64,000 nt of DNA, taken from Owenia fusiformis. Taxonomy: Eukaryota; Annelida; Polychaeta; Sabellida; Oweniidae. The stretch is taken from positions 37,255,759 through 37,319,758 of the forward strand of contig CAIIXF020000009.1 in NCBI GenBank assembly GCA_903813345.2, in the 5' to 3' direction. The notes under the pieces were generated by a model. The model made no database searches and had not been told where the DNA came from. It was given only the letters and a program-made list of their open reading frames with translations. The number at the start of each line of letters is the position of its first letter. Position 1 is the first letter of the stretch. Made by a program: the position numbers and the translations under genes. Of the stretch, positions 1 through 25,500 are shown piece after piece.

Positions 1-827
1 ACTTCAAATTAATCTTTCATTACTCAAATTCTAGGATCTAAGAGATAAAAATGATACTTTCTTTGACCAGTTGACTAGCACCATGAGAAACCTGAACATA
101 AGAAAATGGCATAGCGGGTTTGTGAATTTTAAAGCAGTAAAAAGTGTATTTTCACTCAGTTTATAAAACTTTAATTAGAGGCACAAGCAAATAAAACATC
201 TATATCTGGAATTTCTACTGAACATAGCTTATTTCAACCAATAGCCGATGCTGGAATGCCATGTTTTTTTTCTGAAATAACTTTGCCAAAAATATTCAAA
301 AACCATCGCAGCATAATTTGTCCACAAATCTACCTACATTTGAACTAAAAGGACATTTGTATATTCCAATCTAAAATAGTCAAAAATTGAAGTTTCAATA
401 TCAATGTTTGATATACATGTACATATGCTCGCTTCTCACAAATCGTGAAAATACAGAATTCTGATTTAACGCTCTTTATGATTATTATAGGCTATTAAAT
501 GTACAGCTTAAACTCACAAAATGTACCACTGGACTAGCCTATATTCAAATTGAAGTACAATTTGGCAACACAACTTGAGTTCAAGTCTGAAATAACTGCA
601 ATTATCAAACTTACATTGAAATTCAAAGTTTCATTGATGTATAAATGAGATCACACATTACATATATGGTATATCAACTACCAAGCCATTTACTATTTCC
701 TGAATTAACATTAAGAGATGACAGTTTAAAGGACATTTCAACAGGTTCAACATATCAATGCTGTGAAACTTATTTAACAAAGGTTCAATACAAGGCCCCT
801 GTTCATTAACAATATCAAATGTTGATC

Positions 828-1028
828 CAGTGATCTCCACAGGATTTTTTCTCAAGTGGATGCAAATCTCTCTTACAATTTAGACCAAAATTGATCAAAA
901 TAAGCCCATTTTCAAGATTTTTTTTTATTTTCAAATGGGTGCAATGGATTCTCAGGTAGGTGCAAGCCTATTATCAAAATCTCAGGTGGGTGGTGGGCCC
1001 ACTTGCTTTAATGCTGGGGAGATCACTG
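828..1028. mobile_element. Small MITE, copy 1 (CAGTGATCTCC ends)
   Basis: Inverted ends CAGTGATCTCC and GGAGATCACTG flank ~180 bp containing CAGGATTTTTTCTCAAG and repeated GTGGGTGCAA motifs. A second, more decayed copy lies at 48139-48344 in the same orientation. No coding capacity. Confidence 0.7.
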
Positions 1029-1451
1029 TACTCAATCTTCAACGTTTTTTATAAGGAAATTTTCTTTTTACATCCACCTCACTCAATTAATTTCATAACA
1101 AAATGATACCAATATCTGGCCGACGTTCTAATGAATGCTTTTAAACCACACCAGTAGCTTATTATGCTCGCGCTCCCATAGTAGCCCAAGTATTTGGCCA
1201 ATGTTATCAATATAAAATGAGGGGCTACAGGTCAAGTGGAGGCATTTCATGCTGCTATGCATTTAAGTGAAATCAAAGGCAAAAATGCGGAAAATCTAAA
1301 GTAATACACACAACCTTTAATTTACAGGTTTTTTGTTTCGCAGGAAGAAGCACATCTTTATTTGCCATTTCCCACTTTTTACTAAGAACTTGTTTCGAAA
1401 TTCCAGAATGACAACATTTGAGCAAAAAATACTACATACACAAAATTATGA

Positions 1452-1664
1452 ATACTGTATTTCTACTTAATTTTGCGCTATTTATTTTGGCCGATTTGCT
1501 GTTTTGAACATTTGGCAGCTACTTAATTTGGCGGACTTGCAATATTACAATACTAATGGTACTTATTAACATGGTGCTAAAATTACTGGGGAATTTGGTG
1601 GCTACTTAATTTGATAGGCTTTAGCAGTTTGGTGGATCCACCAAATTAAGTAGAAGTACAGTAT
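1452..1664. mobile_element. MITE with ATACTGTA termini
   Basis: Inverted ends ATACTGTATTTCTACTTAAT and AATTAAGTAGAAGTACAGTAT bound ~210 bp that also contain internal CTACTTAATTTGG repeats. No ORF. Confidence 0.65.
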
Positions 1665-2479
1665 CTTGGAAGTTGAGAATTGCTGAATCCATCATTACTG
1701 TGTATGAATACAAAATACACAAACCCTTTCATCATTTGATAGTTATATCTTTTTCAATTTTGTAACATAAATGGATCCTTTTGAAGTTTGAAAACATTGT
1801 ATTTAGTTGCATACTACCAATGAGGATACAATTTTTCAAGAAAATAAATTATGTGATATGAAACTTTCCTCTCTAAAATTGCTGATTCAGCATCATAAAC
1901 TATTCCAATGGTTACTTAGTTACAGCAATCTCCAAAGTAACCATCTCCATGGCAAAATAGTTGCCACAACAGGATTGCACAACAAAGTTGTCAAGTTTCA
2001 CAAACTTTTTAATAAATATAATAATATCCGTATTTCTTGCAAAGCAATCACAACAGTGCCAACTTTGTCATTTATAAAAAACAACAGAGTGCAGAATTAC
2101 CCCTGGTTGTGTGTAATGATTTGGGGCCTGACAATATAGTGTTCAACTATAGTTCAACAATGCACTCAACTCCTATATACTAGTCTGAAAATGACACCAG
2201 GATCATATCCAACGCGTGCTTGTGATCACATGATCTATTTTTACAAATCAGATCATTCAATGTCTTTGAGGAATTGAAGACTGAGAATGAAAATATAATT
2301 TCAAATCCCAAATAACTCCAAAATTCAAGAGCGCATCTACTATTAATTGTATGTATCTTATTGTACATATAAAGCTCTGTATTGTACATATAGCTTTAAT
2401 TGTACATACAGCTTATTATTGTACATGTCTATGCTGGTATTATGTACAATCTTAAACTCTGACTAGGCTGTCCTCTTTA

Positions 2480-15315
<12,836 letters not shown>

Positions 15316-15469
15316 CTGAAAATCAAAATGTTTCATGGTGAATATCACAAAAGTCAAGAATAATGAAGATTTATGTAATTTACACAATTTTTCAATTAGT
15401 TTAGAGATTAGCAATAGTTGCTTGTTTTAGCTATAAATGTATTTGTCAAATCTGCCTCAATAGAATAAT

Positions 15470-16036
15470 GACAAGGCACAGACATAACAATATCATACCT
15501 AAAACACAGCATTGTGGTCTTGTTGACCAAGAAAGCAAGATGGCCGCATAAAAGTTAATCAGCTCTAGAACTTATCACTGTGTAACATATGTAAAAATTT
15601 GAACGGTTTGGGTGGAAACCTGTAGACAAGTCTTGAAAGTGAAGATTTTAGGACGGAAAATCCAAAATGGCCACCTTTAAATTTACCCAGAATGCCCAAA
15701 AACTAATCAGTTCTTGACGTTGATATGTAGAAACATCCCTGAAAATTTCAGATGAATCCCTCAAATGGTTTGGCTGAAAACCTGTAGACAAGTCTTGAAA
15801 GTGAAGATTTTAGGACGGAAAATCCAAAATGGCCACCTTAAAATCTACCCAGAATGCCAAAAAACTAATCAGTTCTTGACGTTGATATGTAGGAACATCC
15901 CTGAAAATTTCAGATGAATCCCTCAAATGGTTCAGCTGGAAACCTGTAGACAAGCTGAAAAGTGAGACGCCGCCCACCGCCCGCCCGCCGCCCGTCAAGC
16001 TGACTACAATATCGTACCTCTTGTTAGGTACGATAA
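15470..16036 (+). mobile_element. Family 2 hairpin element, two internal ~162-bp units
   Basis: Left end ACAAGGCACAGACATAACAA then TATCATACCT; two tandem units (starts near 15610 and 15772) with AAAATCCAAAATGGCCACCT; a C-rich block CGCCCACCGCCCGCCCGCC; ACAATAT; then the hairpin CGTACCT / loop / AGGTACG ending ATAA. The reverse-oriented relative is 52789-53752. Confidence 0.85.
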
Positions 16037-17192
16037 TAAAAACAATCCATAATTAGAAAAGCTTCAATCAGTTATGCAAAATAAGGAAGTTGACATTGAC
16101 AAGCCACTTTTGGGAAATCCAAGTTCGGGCTAGAGTGTTGTTAAATTAATATAAGTATAAAAGTGATTAAAAATATAGTCAAGTATCAAGCCCTTGCCGT
16201 TATATTCTACTTCTATACTACAAAAGCCTAAATAATAGATGAGACCAATAGCTCTATGCAATTCTATTAAAAATACAAGTTCCAATTTATATAACAAATC
16301 AAGACAAATATTGATCACATTTTGATAGATGTCAAGGTCATTGCGACCAACTGAGTACTGTCATATCTAATTAACCAACAGATCCCAAAGACATGTTAAA
16401 ATATTATATGTCAAAAGAAATATCACTGCTACTGAAAAATATGAAAATGATGGCAATTTGTTAAAGGATCTGTTGAGATTTATATGAAGATATTGGTTAG
16501 TCTTCTGAGAGCAAAATGAAACAGGGCATTGACTCCAAATCATATTACCCTTGGAAACAGGGACAAAACAAGAAAAAAAACTAAAACATCATGATTTATA
16601 TACTGCATTACTTTCTGTAAAGAGCATGCATGAATCTTTAATTTTACCATACCTTAAAAATAAATTCATTAGGACCAAAGCAAACTAAATTCCCAGATCA
16701 CTATCAAAAGTGGAAAGAACTTATTCTCAAAGTTGGTCTTCGAATCATCTTCTGCTTTGATATTATATGAGATTCTGGCCATTGAACTCTCTGTACGTCC
16801 CTCGATTTATATTTTTAGAACATGGTCCATAAATTCTCATTGAATACCTTTGAAGATTCTCTATATATCAAAGATATGAGAAATAAAATATCCAAAATGT
16901 TTATCAACATTGATTTACTGACTCTGCATCCTTGTAATACAATTTGATGAATATTGCATTTTATGTAATTCGAGTATGCTATTTCTGATTTATCGTTGGA
17001 ATGTAACATTCCAGTTTAATAAGGACATACCATTGACCAGAATTATTCGTTTTCTGCAACTCTGCATACACAACATCTCGTAAAAATCTGATTTAAGCCT
17101 TGATCAGTGGGAAGCTGCATAATACTAGTACTTATTGGAATTGTGTCCCTGTAGCTTCTAACACTCATACAAAACAAACAGCTATCACACAG

Positions 17193-17373
17193 AAAAACCT
17201 GTCTTATCTGAACACCTCTGGGACAAGCCAAAAGTGTTCAAATTATCTGGTGTTCACATTGTTTAGGTTTTATTAACATGCAAGTCAATGGGAGATAACA
17301 AATTTGGGACCAAGAAAAAGTATACACATTGAGAGGTGTTAGAATTAGAGGTGTTCGGATTATACAGGTTTCA
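17193..17373. mobile_element. Small TIR element, ACAGGTTT family, copy 2
   Basis: Homologous to 12700-12872 in the same orientation, with AAAACCTGTCTTATCTGAAC at the left and GATTATACAGGTTTC at the right. Confidence 0.65.
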
Positions 17374-17935
17374 ATGTATTAGGTAGTTCCCAGCTCCATA
17401 GAAAACACTGAGCTACCAAAGAGGTTCTAAAATACATATCATACTCTTTTTATCCAATTAGGCAAAACACAAATGTTAGATGAATATTTTATATCTTAGA
17501 AGAAATAACATAAAACCATATTCACAAAAATGCGTGTTTGATAATAATAAGGCTGATTTCATGTCACAAATATAAACATATTTTGTCTAAATAACAAAAT
17601 ACCCAGTAAACATTATTTAGGCACACACTAGTAATAATCTGAAGAAATAAAGCTAGAGAGAAAGCCAGTAGAATGAAACGACATGATGATATATTGGAAT
17701 GTACACAGTGACTGTTAATCGATCAATAATTCTCTCGATTATTCCTGCATACTAAAATAGCACTCACTATGCCTTTCAATGAGAGATTATGTTTGGTCTT
17801 ATTGACTTTTTAGTGTAATGCATTCCAAGGATATAAAATCTGAGTTCATAAATGTATATTCTATTAACTTTTTCCAAATATTGGTTTGGACATCATCCAC
17901 ATGGATATATATACAGTGTATACAATAATTAAGAA

Positions 17936-18107
17936 ATATAGACTGAAGAGCAGGTTTTATATCGTCGAATACACCCCGCAGGGCTAAGCACAAATGTTTT
18001 CTGTACTCCGAACGACCAAAGGGAGTGAGGGGTTCGAAAGCTTTTGTGCCTAGCCCTAAGGGATGTATTCGATGATATTACACCTGCTCTGAAGTCTATA
18101 TTATGAT
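17936..18107. mobile_element. Palindromic MITE
   Basis: Arms of ~75 bp: ATATAGACTGAAGAGCAGGT at the left, with ACCTGCTCTGAAGTCTATAT at the right, both carrying a TCGAATACA block and GGGCTAAGCACAAA / TTTGTGCCTAGCCC. Confidence 0.8.
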
Positions 18108-18308
18108 TTGAACATGAAAACTCATCAAAATCTTACGAATATTTATTATGGTCCACCATTATTACGGCCCACCGTTATGACGTCACACATTACTGCATTA
18201 CTCATATTACCAGGGGAAGTATTGACGAATATACCCCAGGTGAACTGTTGACTTTTTCACAGTTTATAGGTGTGAATACAGTCATGTTCGAATATACAAT
18301 AAGGCTCA

Positions 18309-18928
18309 AACAAGGCACAGGACGTGAACGAAATCACAACATCAAATAGGCAGACACTATGAACCAGGAAAACTGTTCTCCTATTATGTTTACAAATTTC
18401 AAGAACAAGAAACAAGATTTTTCAAAAAACCTTCAAAATGGCCACCAGAAAACAAGATGGCCACCCAAAAGTTAATCAGCTCTAGTACTTGATATCCTCT
18501 ATCATTTGTGTAAATTTGAAGGAAATCCGATGAGCGGTTTTCCTGAAATGGCGATGACAAAATTTTTCGAAAACCTTCAAAATGGCCACCAGAAAACAAA
18601 ATGGCCGCCCAAAAGTTAATCAGCTCCAGTACTTGATATCCTCTATCATGTGTGTAAATTTGAAGGAAATCCAATGAGCAGTTTTCCTGAAATGGCGATG
18701 AAAAGTTTTTTTCGAAAAACCTTCAAAATGGCCACCAGAAAACAAGATGGCCACCCAAGAGTTAATCAGCTCTAGTACTTCATATGCTCTATCATCTCTG
18801 CGAATTTGGAGAAAATCTGATGAGCAGTTTTCCTTAAACGGCAATGATAAAAAAAGCAGGACGATCACGACCACGATCACGACCACGACCAGTATGACGA
18901 CTATATCCCACCGATGGTGTGATAAAAA
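18309..18928 (+). mobile_element. Family 3 hairpin element, three internal ~145-bp units
   Basis: Left end AACAAGGCACAGGACGTGAA then ATCACAAC; three units starting 18431, 18575 and 18721 with CTTCAAAATGGCCACCAG and AAAAGTTAATCAGCTC; a block of CACGACCACGATCACGACC; ACTATAT; then the hairpin ATCCCACC / loop / GGTGTGAT ending AAAAA. The unit shares AAAGTTAATCAGCTCTAG with family 2. Confidence 0.8.
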
Positions 18929-19911
18929 TGTTACAAGTATAAAAATGTCAATATTTTTTGTAATTTTGGTGTTTACCCTAAAACATACTTGTCGGTACTC
19001 TAGACTTTGATGTGGTGGCACGCTAGAGGACTGACAAATAAATTGTCGGTACGGGAGATATGCTGAGTTTACACGCTAGAGGACCGACAAATATTGATTT
19101 TCGAATTTTTCGAAGATTTGGAGGACATTTTGAATTACTGAGTCTATTTAAAAGTTGAAGTGCATATTACTGCGATTTGAGGCAGCCGCGTCTTTCATGC
19201 CTTTAAAAGAACGTTTCTTGTGGTGTTGAGCCGTTAAATTACTACTTTTGAAAAATAACATGTGCTTCAATACATCCCCCGCAAGACTAGAACGTAGAGA
19301 TAGTCTTGGAACGAGATAAGTTGAGAGGTTTTTATGGGGGTACTGGATCTGAAATAAACCAGATAAACACGGACGTCAAGTACGTTTCTGGCGAAAGCTG
19401 GAGCATAGATTATTAAGAGGACTGGAAACAAGATGGCAGTCTATTTCAATTCTGCCAGCTCGTTTTGGCTCATTTTTATTAATCACTATTGACTCAGTTG
19501 TTCATCTTAGTTTTACTTACCTTAGATGCTTAGTAATCTATTTAGTATAATATTGTTTCCAAAATTATTGTCATTTGCGAAAATTTGTACTAAAAGTACT
19601 TTGAACAGGTTAGCTGCCATTTGCTTGGCTGATCGTACCAGTCCACAAAAACAGTGAAATCATATTAAAAATACCAATAAAACTTTAAAATTGAGGCAGA
19701 TGCGATACGAAAAGACTCTATCTAATACAGATATACAGGTTACAGTCACCAAGATGAGCTAATTTCAGGCGAGATTAGGGAAATAAAAAGGTAGGTCATT
19801 CTTGTTTCCAGTCCTCTAAATAATCTATGCTCCGGCTTTTGCCAGAAACTTACTTGACGTCCGTGCAGATAAACTTACCAAAAAGTTAAAAGAAATGGAG
19901 TCAAAGAAGCC

Positions 19912-20119
19912 AGGCCGTAGCCAGGATTTGCCAAGGGGGGGGGTTCAATTTTCAAAAATTTCCAGGGGGGGTTCACATTTGACAATTTTGGCCCAAATTA
20001 GGCTAAAATCACTTGAGAAGTGGTCAAAATGGTCAAAAACTGCATGATTTTGAAAGAATTTTTGGCCAGGGGGGGGGGGGGGGGGGGGTTCGCCCGAACC
20101 CCCCCTGGCTACGGGCCTG
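19912..20119. mobile_element. Short-TIR dispersed element, copy 2 (GGCCGTAGCCAGG ends)
   Basis: Same family as 2777-2978, with longer G runs (including one of about 18 G). Termini AGGCCGTAGCCAGG and CCTGGCTACGGGCCT. Confidence 0.78.
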
Positions 20120-20296
20120 GAAGCCCTCTGAATTTTCAAAAGAATTACTAGAGACTGGCCTGTATAACTATAATTTACCATGAACTAAGTTAGATACAAG
20201 CTTAGCCGGCTAAGAAATTATGTTTTGAAAAATGACAGCTGAACAAATCAATGAGGAGTAGATCTAAACATGACAGAACTGAAAAATCACTCACCT

Positions 20297-20620
20297 ATAT
20301 CATTCCTCGGCTACTTGTGATTCCTTTCTTCATTCAATTCTGTTTTGAAAACAAATCGATATAGGTTAATTTAACAAAATACTGAGAATGGTGAAAAATT
20401 GATTTTCAACAAAATAGGAACTGCGCAGAATGTCATGACGTCAGATATATTAGCGTACTTTCAATTTTCATCTTTGTATCGATTTGTTGACATATTTTTC
20501 TTCAAATAAGACAAACAGTAGCACCAAGAATCTCATTTAATGATAATGAAATAGTAAAAAGTAATATGACATCCCTGATAAAGTGATAATAAGATAATTA
20601 GATTTTATGACGTCATCATA
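20297..20620 (-). promoter_or_regulatory. Candidate non-coding first exon and promoter region of JNK
   Basis: On the minus strand a strong donor (ATATAG then GTGAGTGA) sits at about 20297, upstream of the JNK leader exon and outside recognised repeats. Two perfect CRE/ATF octamers, TGACGTCA, lie behind it at 20436-20443 and 20608-20615. This is inference: no transcript evidence is available and the intron to 15315 would be about 5 kb. Confidence 0.25.
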
Positions 20621-20874
20621 AAGTGTGTGCATTAATCCCGGAAGTGATTCACCTGACATACAACTTTTCAACTTTCTTTGAAAGAATGAATAATCTGCTG
20701 TATATTGATACTGCTGTGCCACAGGTGTATAAATAGATAGGTGAGTAATCATCGTTTATACTTAAATGACTCTAGAATGTATATGAACGCCCACTTGTCG
20801 AATATCAACAGATGCCAATCTGAGTGACAGTTTTTGAAAAGTTGACTCAAACTTTTGAGTCAAAGGCACATCCT

Positions 20875-21082
20875 AGTTCAACAAGTTAACCCAATACCAC
20901 GGCTTTCATATATTAATCTGAATGTTCTTGTTGCCGTGATTGGGTTTAACTTCCGTGCTATGATTTCTTTGGTTGCAAATTCTCACTCTCGGTTATTAAT
21001 AAAATGCGCATGGAATTTCATGCGCTGCCACGCATAGGCCACCATTTTTTGCCAGGGCGGGCCACAAGATATATCAGGTAAG
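20875..21082. mobile_element. Dispersed ~210-280 bp repeat (TTCAACAAG family), copy 1 with 13-bp target duplication
   Basis: Flanked by a perfect direct repeat AAAGGCACATCCT at 20862-20874 and 21083-21095. The interior holds CCAATACCACGGC and GCCGTGATTGG (an internal stem) and GGGCGGGCCACAAGATAT. Homologous to 43138-43411. Confidence 0.8.
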
Positions 21083-21374
21083 AAAGGCACATCCTTGGGA
21101 CACAGAGAATGGGTCTGTCCATCCGTCCGTCCGTACGTCCAGGAGTTTTCTCCAAAACCGCTACAGATATCACCTTCAAATTTTCAGGGATAACTTATGA
21201 GTGCGTACAGATGTGGAGGAAAAAAATTTAACTCGATACCTACTTCCTGTCAGCCATTTTGAAGTCAAATGCTAAAATCCTTGTCTGCAAACTTTAGAAA
21301 AACAGCTTCACAGTTGCTTTTAAAACTTTAACATCTTGTTCAGCTCTAACCGTCACCATGTTATTTAAGCGTTT

Positions 21375-21878
21375 TTAAGTTTCGCAAGGATCCTGCCATG
21401 ACCGTGACAATGCTATACTATATTGCAAGCCCTGACATAACCGTGGTAATGTTAAAGCCTGATATGACCGTGACAATGGTTGCAAGGCTTGTCATGACCG
21501 TGGTAATGTTAAAGTCTGATGTGACCGTGACAATGGTTGCAAGGCCTGGCATGACTGTGGTAATGTTAAAGCACAATATGACCGTGACAATGGTTATATT
21601 AAGTGACAATTAGTAGCATGAGAATACTCTAATGAAAAATTTCATCGTTTATCTACCTTAAATATGTAAAATAAGTACTACTTCTTTAACTCATAATTCA
21701 TTTCTACAAACTATAATTCTAATCTCATTCAAGAACTTGAACATTGTCACGATCATATCAGGCTTTAAAATTACCACGGTCATGACAGGCCTTGCAATAT
21801 GATATAGCATTATCACGGTTATATCAGGCTTTCACGATAACAATACCAGGGTCATGGCAGGATCCTTGCGAAACTTAA
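21375..21878. mobile_element. TIR element with internal CCGTGACAATGG repeats
   Basis: Inverted ends TTAAGTTTCGCAAGGATCCT and AGGATCCTTGCGAAACTTAA; each arm carries several copies of CCTGATATGACCGTGACAAT-type blocks. Overlapping repetitive frames on both strands are artefacts of these blocks. Confidence 0.8.
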
Positions 21879-22455
21879 TAAAGTGGGGACGATTGTGCCA
21901 GGCATAAGTCTTTCAATAGAGCGCATTTGGAATATCCTGAGAATTCAGTCTATTGATCATCATGTCCCTCCTATGGGAAAAACAGGAAATTTTGAGCACA
22001 AAATTATCTATTTTAGGAAGCTTAACTTCCCAAAAATAGACATTATAATTATTCAATTAAGTAGTAAGGTGCAATTAAATGCTATAAAAAGTAGCACAGC
22101 ATATTGTTAGACTTCAAGATGTCCCTAGTCCTACTCAAGTGGTAAAGTGCTCTCATTCATTAGTTTGGACAAAAGGCCTCTTACTGTTGTTGCTGGAAAC
22201 CCTCTGCAGCCAACTTCAATAGGGAAGACAGATGCGTGCCAACCTCTCAACTCAGCTTCCTCCGCAAGGCCTTGGTATTTTGTTGCTCTTAACTCTTGTG
22301 AAGGTCTACTTGGAGTTGCCAGTCTGTTGCGCTCGCTAAGATGCTAGACCTGGGCTGTGATTTGCTGGAGGAGTTTGCAGCTAACACATAGTCCAATGAG
22401 GTGTTAGGGTAACCAAAGTTAACTTTATCAGTTACAAATATTTTTTTTGTTTCAG

Positions 22456-22509
22456 CTATGATTGGACAATTGGGTTTAAACTAACAATTTAAGGAGGTAA
22501 GGATCAGAC
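22456..22509 (+). other. 5'UTR part of the RhoGAP first coding exon, with uORF
   Basis: A T-rich tract followed by CAG at 22453-22455 is a strong acceptor, so an upstream non-coding exon must exist. The 54-nt leader holds an eight-codon upstream ORF at 22458-22484 before the main ATG at 22510. A sequence resembling a donor (AG then GTAAGG) also lies at about 22496. Confidence 0.55.
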
Positions 22510-25500
22510 ATGTCCGTGAAGGCTAGTTTTCAGTCCTATAGCAGGCATTGTGTCAAAAGTGGATGGTTGAAGAAACAAGGTGGTGTAGTGAAATCATGGA
22601 AAGAAAGATTCTTTATCATTAAAGGTAAGTCCTTCATTTTTAAGTTCTATTTTTTTAAATTTAAGATCTATTTCAAGGGGCTATATGCTGTATTTCACAT
22701 TATTTCAAGGGTCTCTTTGCTGTATTCCACATTATTTCAAGTGGCTATTTGCTGTATTTCACATTATTTCAAAGGGCTATATGCTGTATTTTACATTATT
22801 TCAAAGGGCTATATGCTGTATTTTACATTATTTCAAAGGGCTCTATGCTGTATTCTACATTATTTCAAGGGGCTATATGCTGTATTTCACATTATTTCAA
22901 GGGGCTATTAGCTGTATTTCACATTATTTTAAAGGGCTATATGCTGTATTTTACATTATTTCAAAGGGCTCTATGCTGTATTCCACATTATTTCAAGGGG
23001 CTATTTGCTGTATTTCACATTATTTCAAAGGGCTATATGCTGTATTTTACATTATTTCAAAGGGCTCTATGCTGTATTCCACATTATTTCAAGGGGCTAT
23101 ATGCTGTATTTCACATTATTTCAAGGGGTTAATCTGTATTTCACCATATTTCAAGGGGCTATATGCTGTATTTCACATAATTTGAAGGGGCTATATGCTG
23201 TATTTCCATTATTTCAAAGGGCTATATGCTGTATTTTACCTTATTTCAAAGGGCTATATGTTGTATTCTGTCTTATTTAAGGGGACTATAAGCTGTATTT
23301 TACTTTATTTCAAAGGGCTATATGCTGTATTTTGTCTTATTTAAGGGGACTATAAGCTGTATTTTACCTTATTTTAGTGGAGTATAATATGCTGCATTAG
23401 GTCTATTTCAGTTGGCTTTAACCTGTATTTGATCTTTTCAGTGGGATTTAAGCTGTATTAGATCTTTTTCAGGGGAAATAAGCTGCATTAGATCTTTCTT
23501 AGGGGGGTATAAGCTATATCAACTTTATTTCAGGGGGTCATATGCTGTATTTCACTTTATTTCAGGAGGCTATATGACGTATTATGCCAAAGAAGATGAC
23601 AGTAAGAAACTGGGAAGTATAGAACTGATAGGCAATAGAGTGGTTGAAGTTCCCAGCTCTAATAATGGGGATGACCCACCCAGGTTCCTGTTTGAAATTA
23701 TATCAGGTATGTTACCCTGAATCTCCATAGCAACTGACTACAACAGTTATGATGCTGAGAAGGTCTTCATGATCTCAAATGTAACTTTCATTGTATTTAA
23801 TAAGAATTTGAATGTGAAATTAATGTCAGCTGCTGATAGACAGAAAATGTATGGTAATGATTTTATGACTACATTTGTATGTATTTTCATTAGATATACT
23901 GGGGAATAAACTAGATCATACAATAATTTCAAATTTTAAGAGAATAAGTGGAGTCAAACTCTTTCAAAGGGTACTAGTGAGTCTATACATGGGCTTTCAA
24001 CTTGTCTATACAACCTGCACCTGGAAAATATACATATAGGCCTATTTCTAGAATGGTGAGGGGACTGTGTCTAGGGTAATTATATGGATAATTCTAAAAT
24101 AAAAAAGATTCCTGCAAAGTCCTGCATAGTAGAAAGCAACAAATAAAACAAAGTTTATATCATCTGAATGGCACTTAAAGGTTTATTTAATGTATCTTGA
24201 CTCGGTGAGAAAATAATGTTCTAAAGGATCAGTTTGACCTCATATGATTTCTAATCAAATTATAAAACATATCATGTATTGTTGCACCCAAATTTAAAAC
24301 AATGTTCCTATTTTAATATTCATCAGAATGTCTGATTTCTTTGTCCCAAAAATCATCTGTGCTTCAGAATTTTGAGATTATTTCCTAGATAGAAATTGTA
24401 AACGAGAGGGCTTTACAGTATGATATTACTTTATTTTTTTGTGAGATTTTTATTTTTTGTAAAGTTTTTGAACCATTTTTATCAGATGTTGAATTTTGTT
24501 GAACTATACTTGTGCAAATACTTCCTCTTTCACGAGGGTCATATTCAATAAGTTCTGGGATTACATTATACTTTGCAGGGTTATCAAAACCCTTGGTGAC
24601 TTATTCATCAACAGTCCTTTAAAGGAAGTACAGTAGAACCTGCTAAGTGGAACACCTCCATAAGTGGAACAGAACGGAGGGTACATGTAGATCTTGAAGG
24701 GAATGAGAGTGTAAAATGAAAGCAATCTTTTCAAAAATCGTGCTAATATTTTTCCTACATTACTAATTTTTCTGAAAAAAGTTCGATATTTGATCAAATG
24801 TAGTTATTGTTGATAAGATACATAAAATGTCAGAATTCACTAGAACTGAGAATGAAGACACCCCCTTTTTATTATTATTATTTTTGTACAAATGGCCATA
24901 AACTTCAAATAGTAGTATCCTAAAATCACATCAAAATTGCTGAACTATTTATATTCAGAAAAAAGGCATAACATCGAATGAAGAAGAAGGGAAAAACTAT
25001 TGTTAACTGTTGACAATATTTTCAAAACTTGTCTTGTAGCTTATGCAATTGTATATTTATATAATACAGGAGAGGGACAGGGTAAGATGGCCAGTAATCA
25101 TGAGACATATCTGCTGTGGGCTGAGACAGACCAGGAAAGAAAAGACTGGATGAAGGCTATAAGACGTGTTATGTATGCATCCATTGGAGGAGGTAAGGCA
25201 GACATACATGTTATAGTTAAAACATTATCTTACTAAATATGTGATCTTATTGTTATGAGCAACTATATAATGAAATGAAATTAACTACATATATTATAAC
25301 TATGTATAACTTGAACAATATTTTTATAAGTTGATATGAACTTTTTAATAGGTTTGTTCAGTGTTATGAAGATCACTAAATAGCTAACCTAGTTCATATT
25401 TTAATTAGGAAAGTCAAGTAAAAAGGATTTCGAACCTTTGGTCTCACACTTATTATTATGAAAAACTGTGACTTAAAAAACAAAATTTCAGTTAATGTGA

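Larger units (their letters stand above)
1..2479. other. Region downstream of JNK without a recognised gene
   Basis: AT-rich DNA holding the two MITEs at 828-1028 and 1452-1664 and a ~20-bp short repeat of ATTGTACATATA type at about 2345-2440. It may include JNK 3'UTR. The 110-codon plus-strand frame at 1807-2139 has no recognisable similarity and I do not call it a gene. Confidence 0.5.
15316..20296. other. Putative 5' intron/intergenic region upstream of JNK leader
   Basis: No coding exon recognised. It contains the family 2 element, a TIR element (17193-17373), a palindrome (17936-18107), the family 3 element (18309-18928) and a CCGTAGCC element (19912-20119). An inverted pair around 19340-19450 and 19800-19870 (CTGGAAACAAGATGGC and CTTGTTTCCAGTCCTC with flanks) suggests one more TIR element. 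Confidence 0.5.

Noticed and set aside
1807-2139. 110-codon plus-strand ORF as a gene
   Set aside because: No recognisable similarity, no splice or promoter context, and located in the JNK 3' flank.
21398-21613. Frames on both strands with MTVTMVARPGMTVVMLK-type repeats
   Set aside because: Repeated blocks inside a TIR element; opposite strands equally open.
22510-23280. Three overlapping long plus-strand frames of YFTLFQ/CCISHYFKGL repeats
   Set aside because: They are the 32-bp RhoGAP intron minisatellite read in three frames; the real exon stops at 22624.
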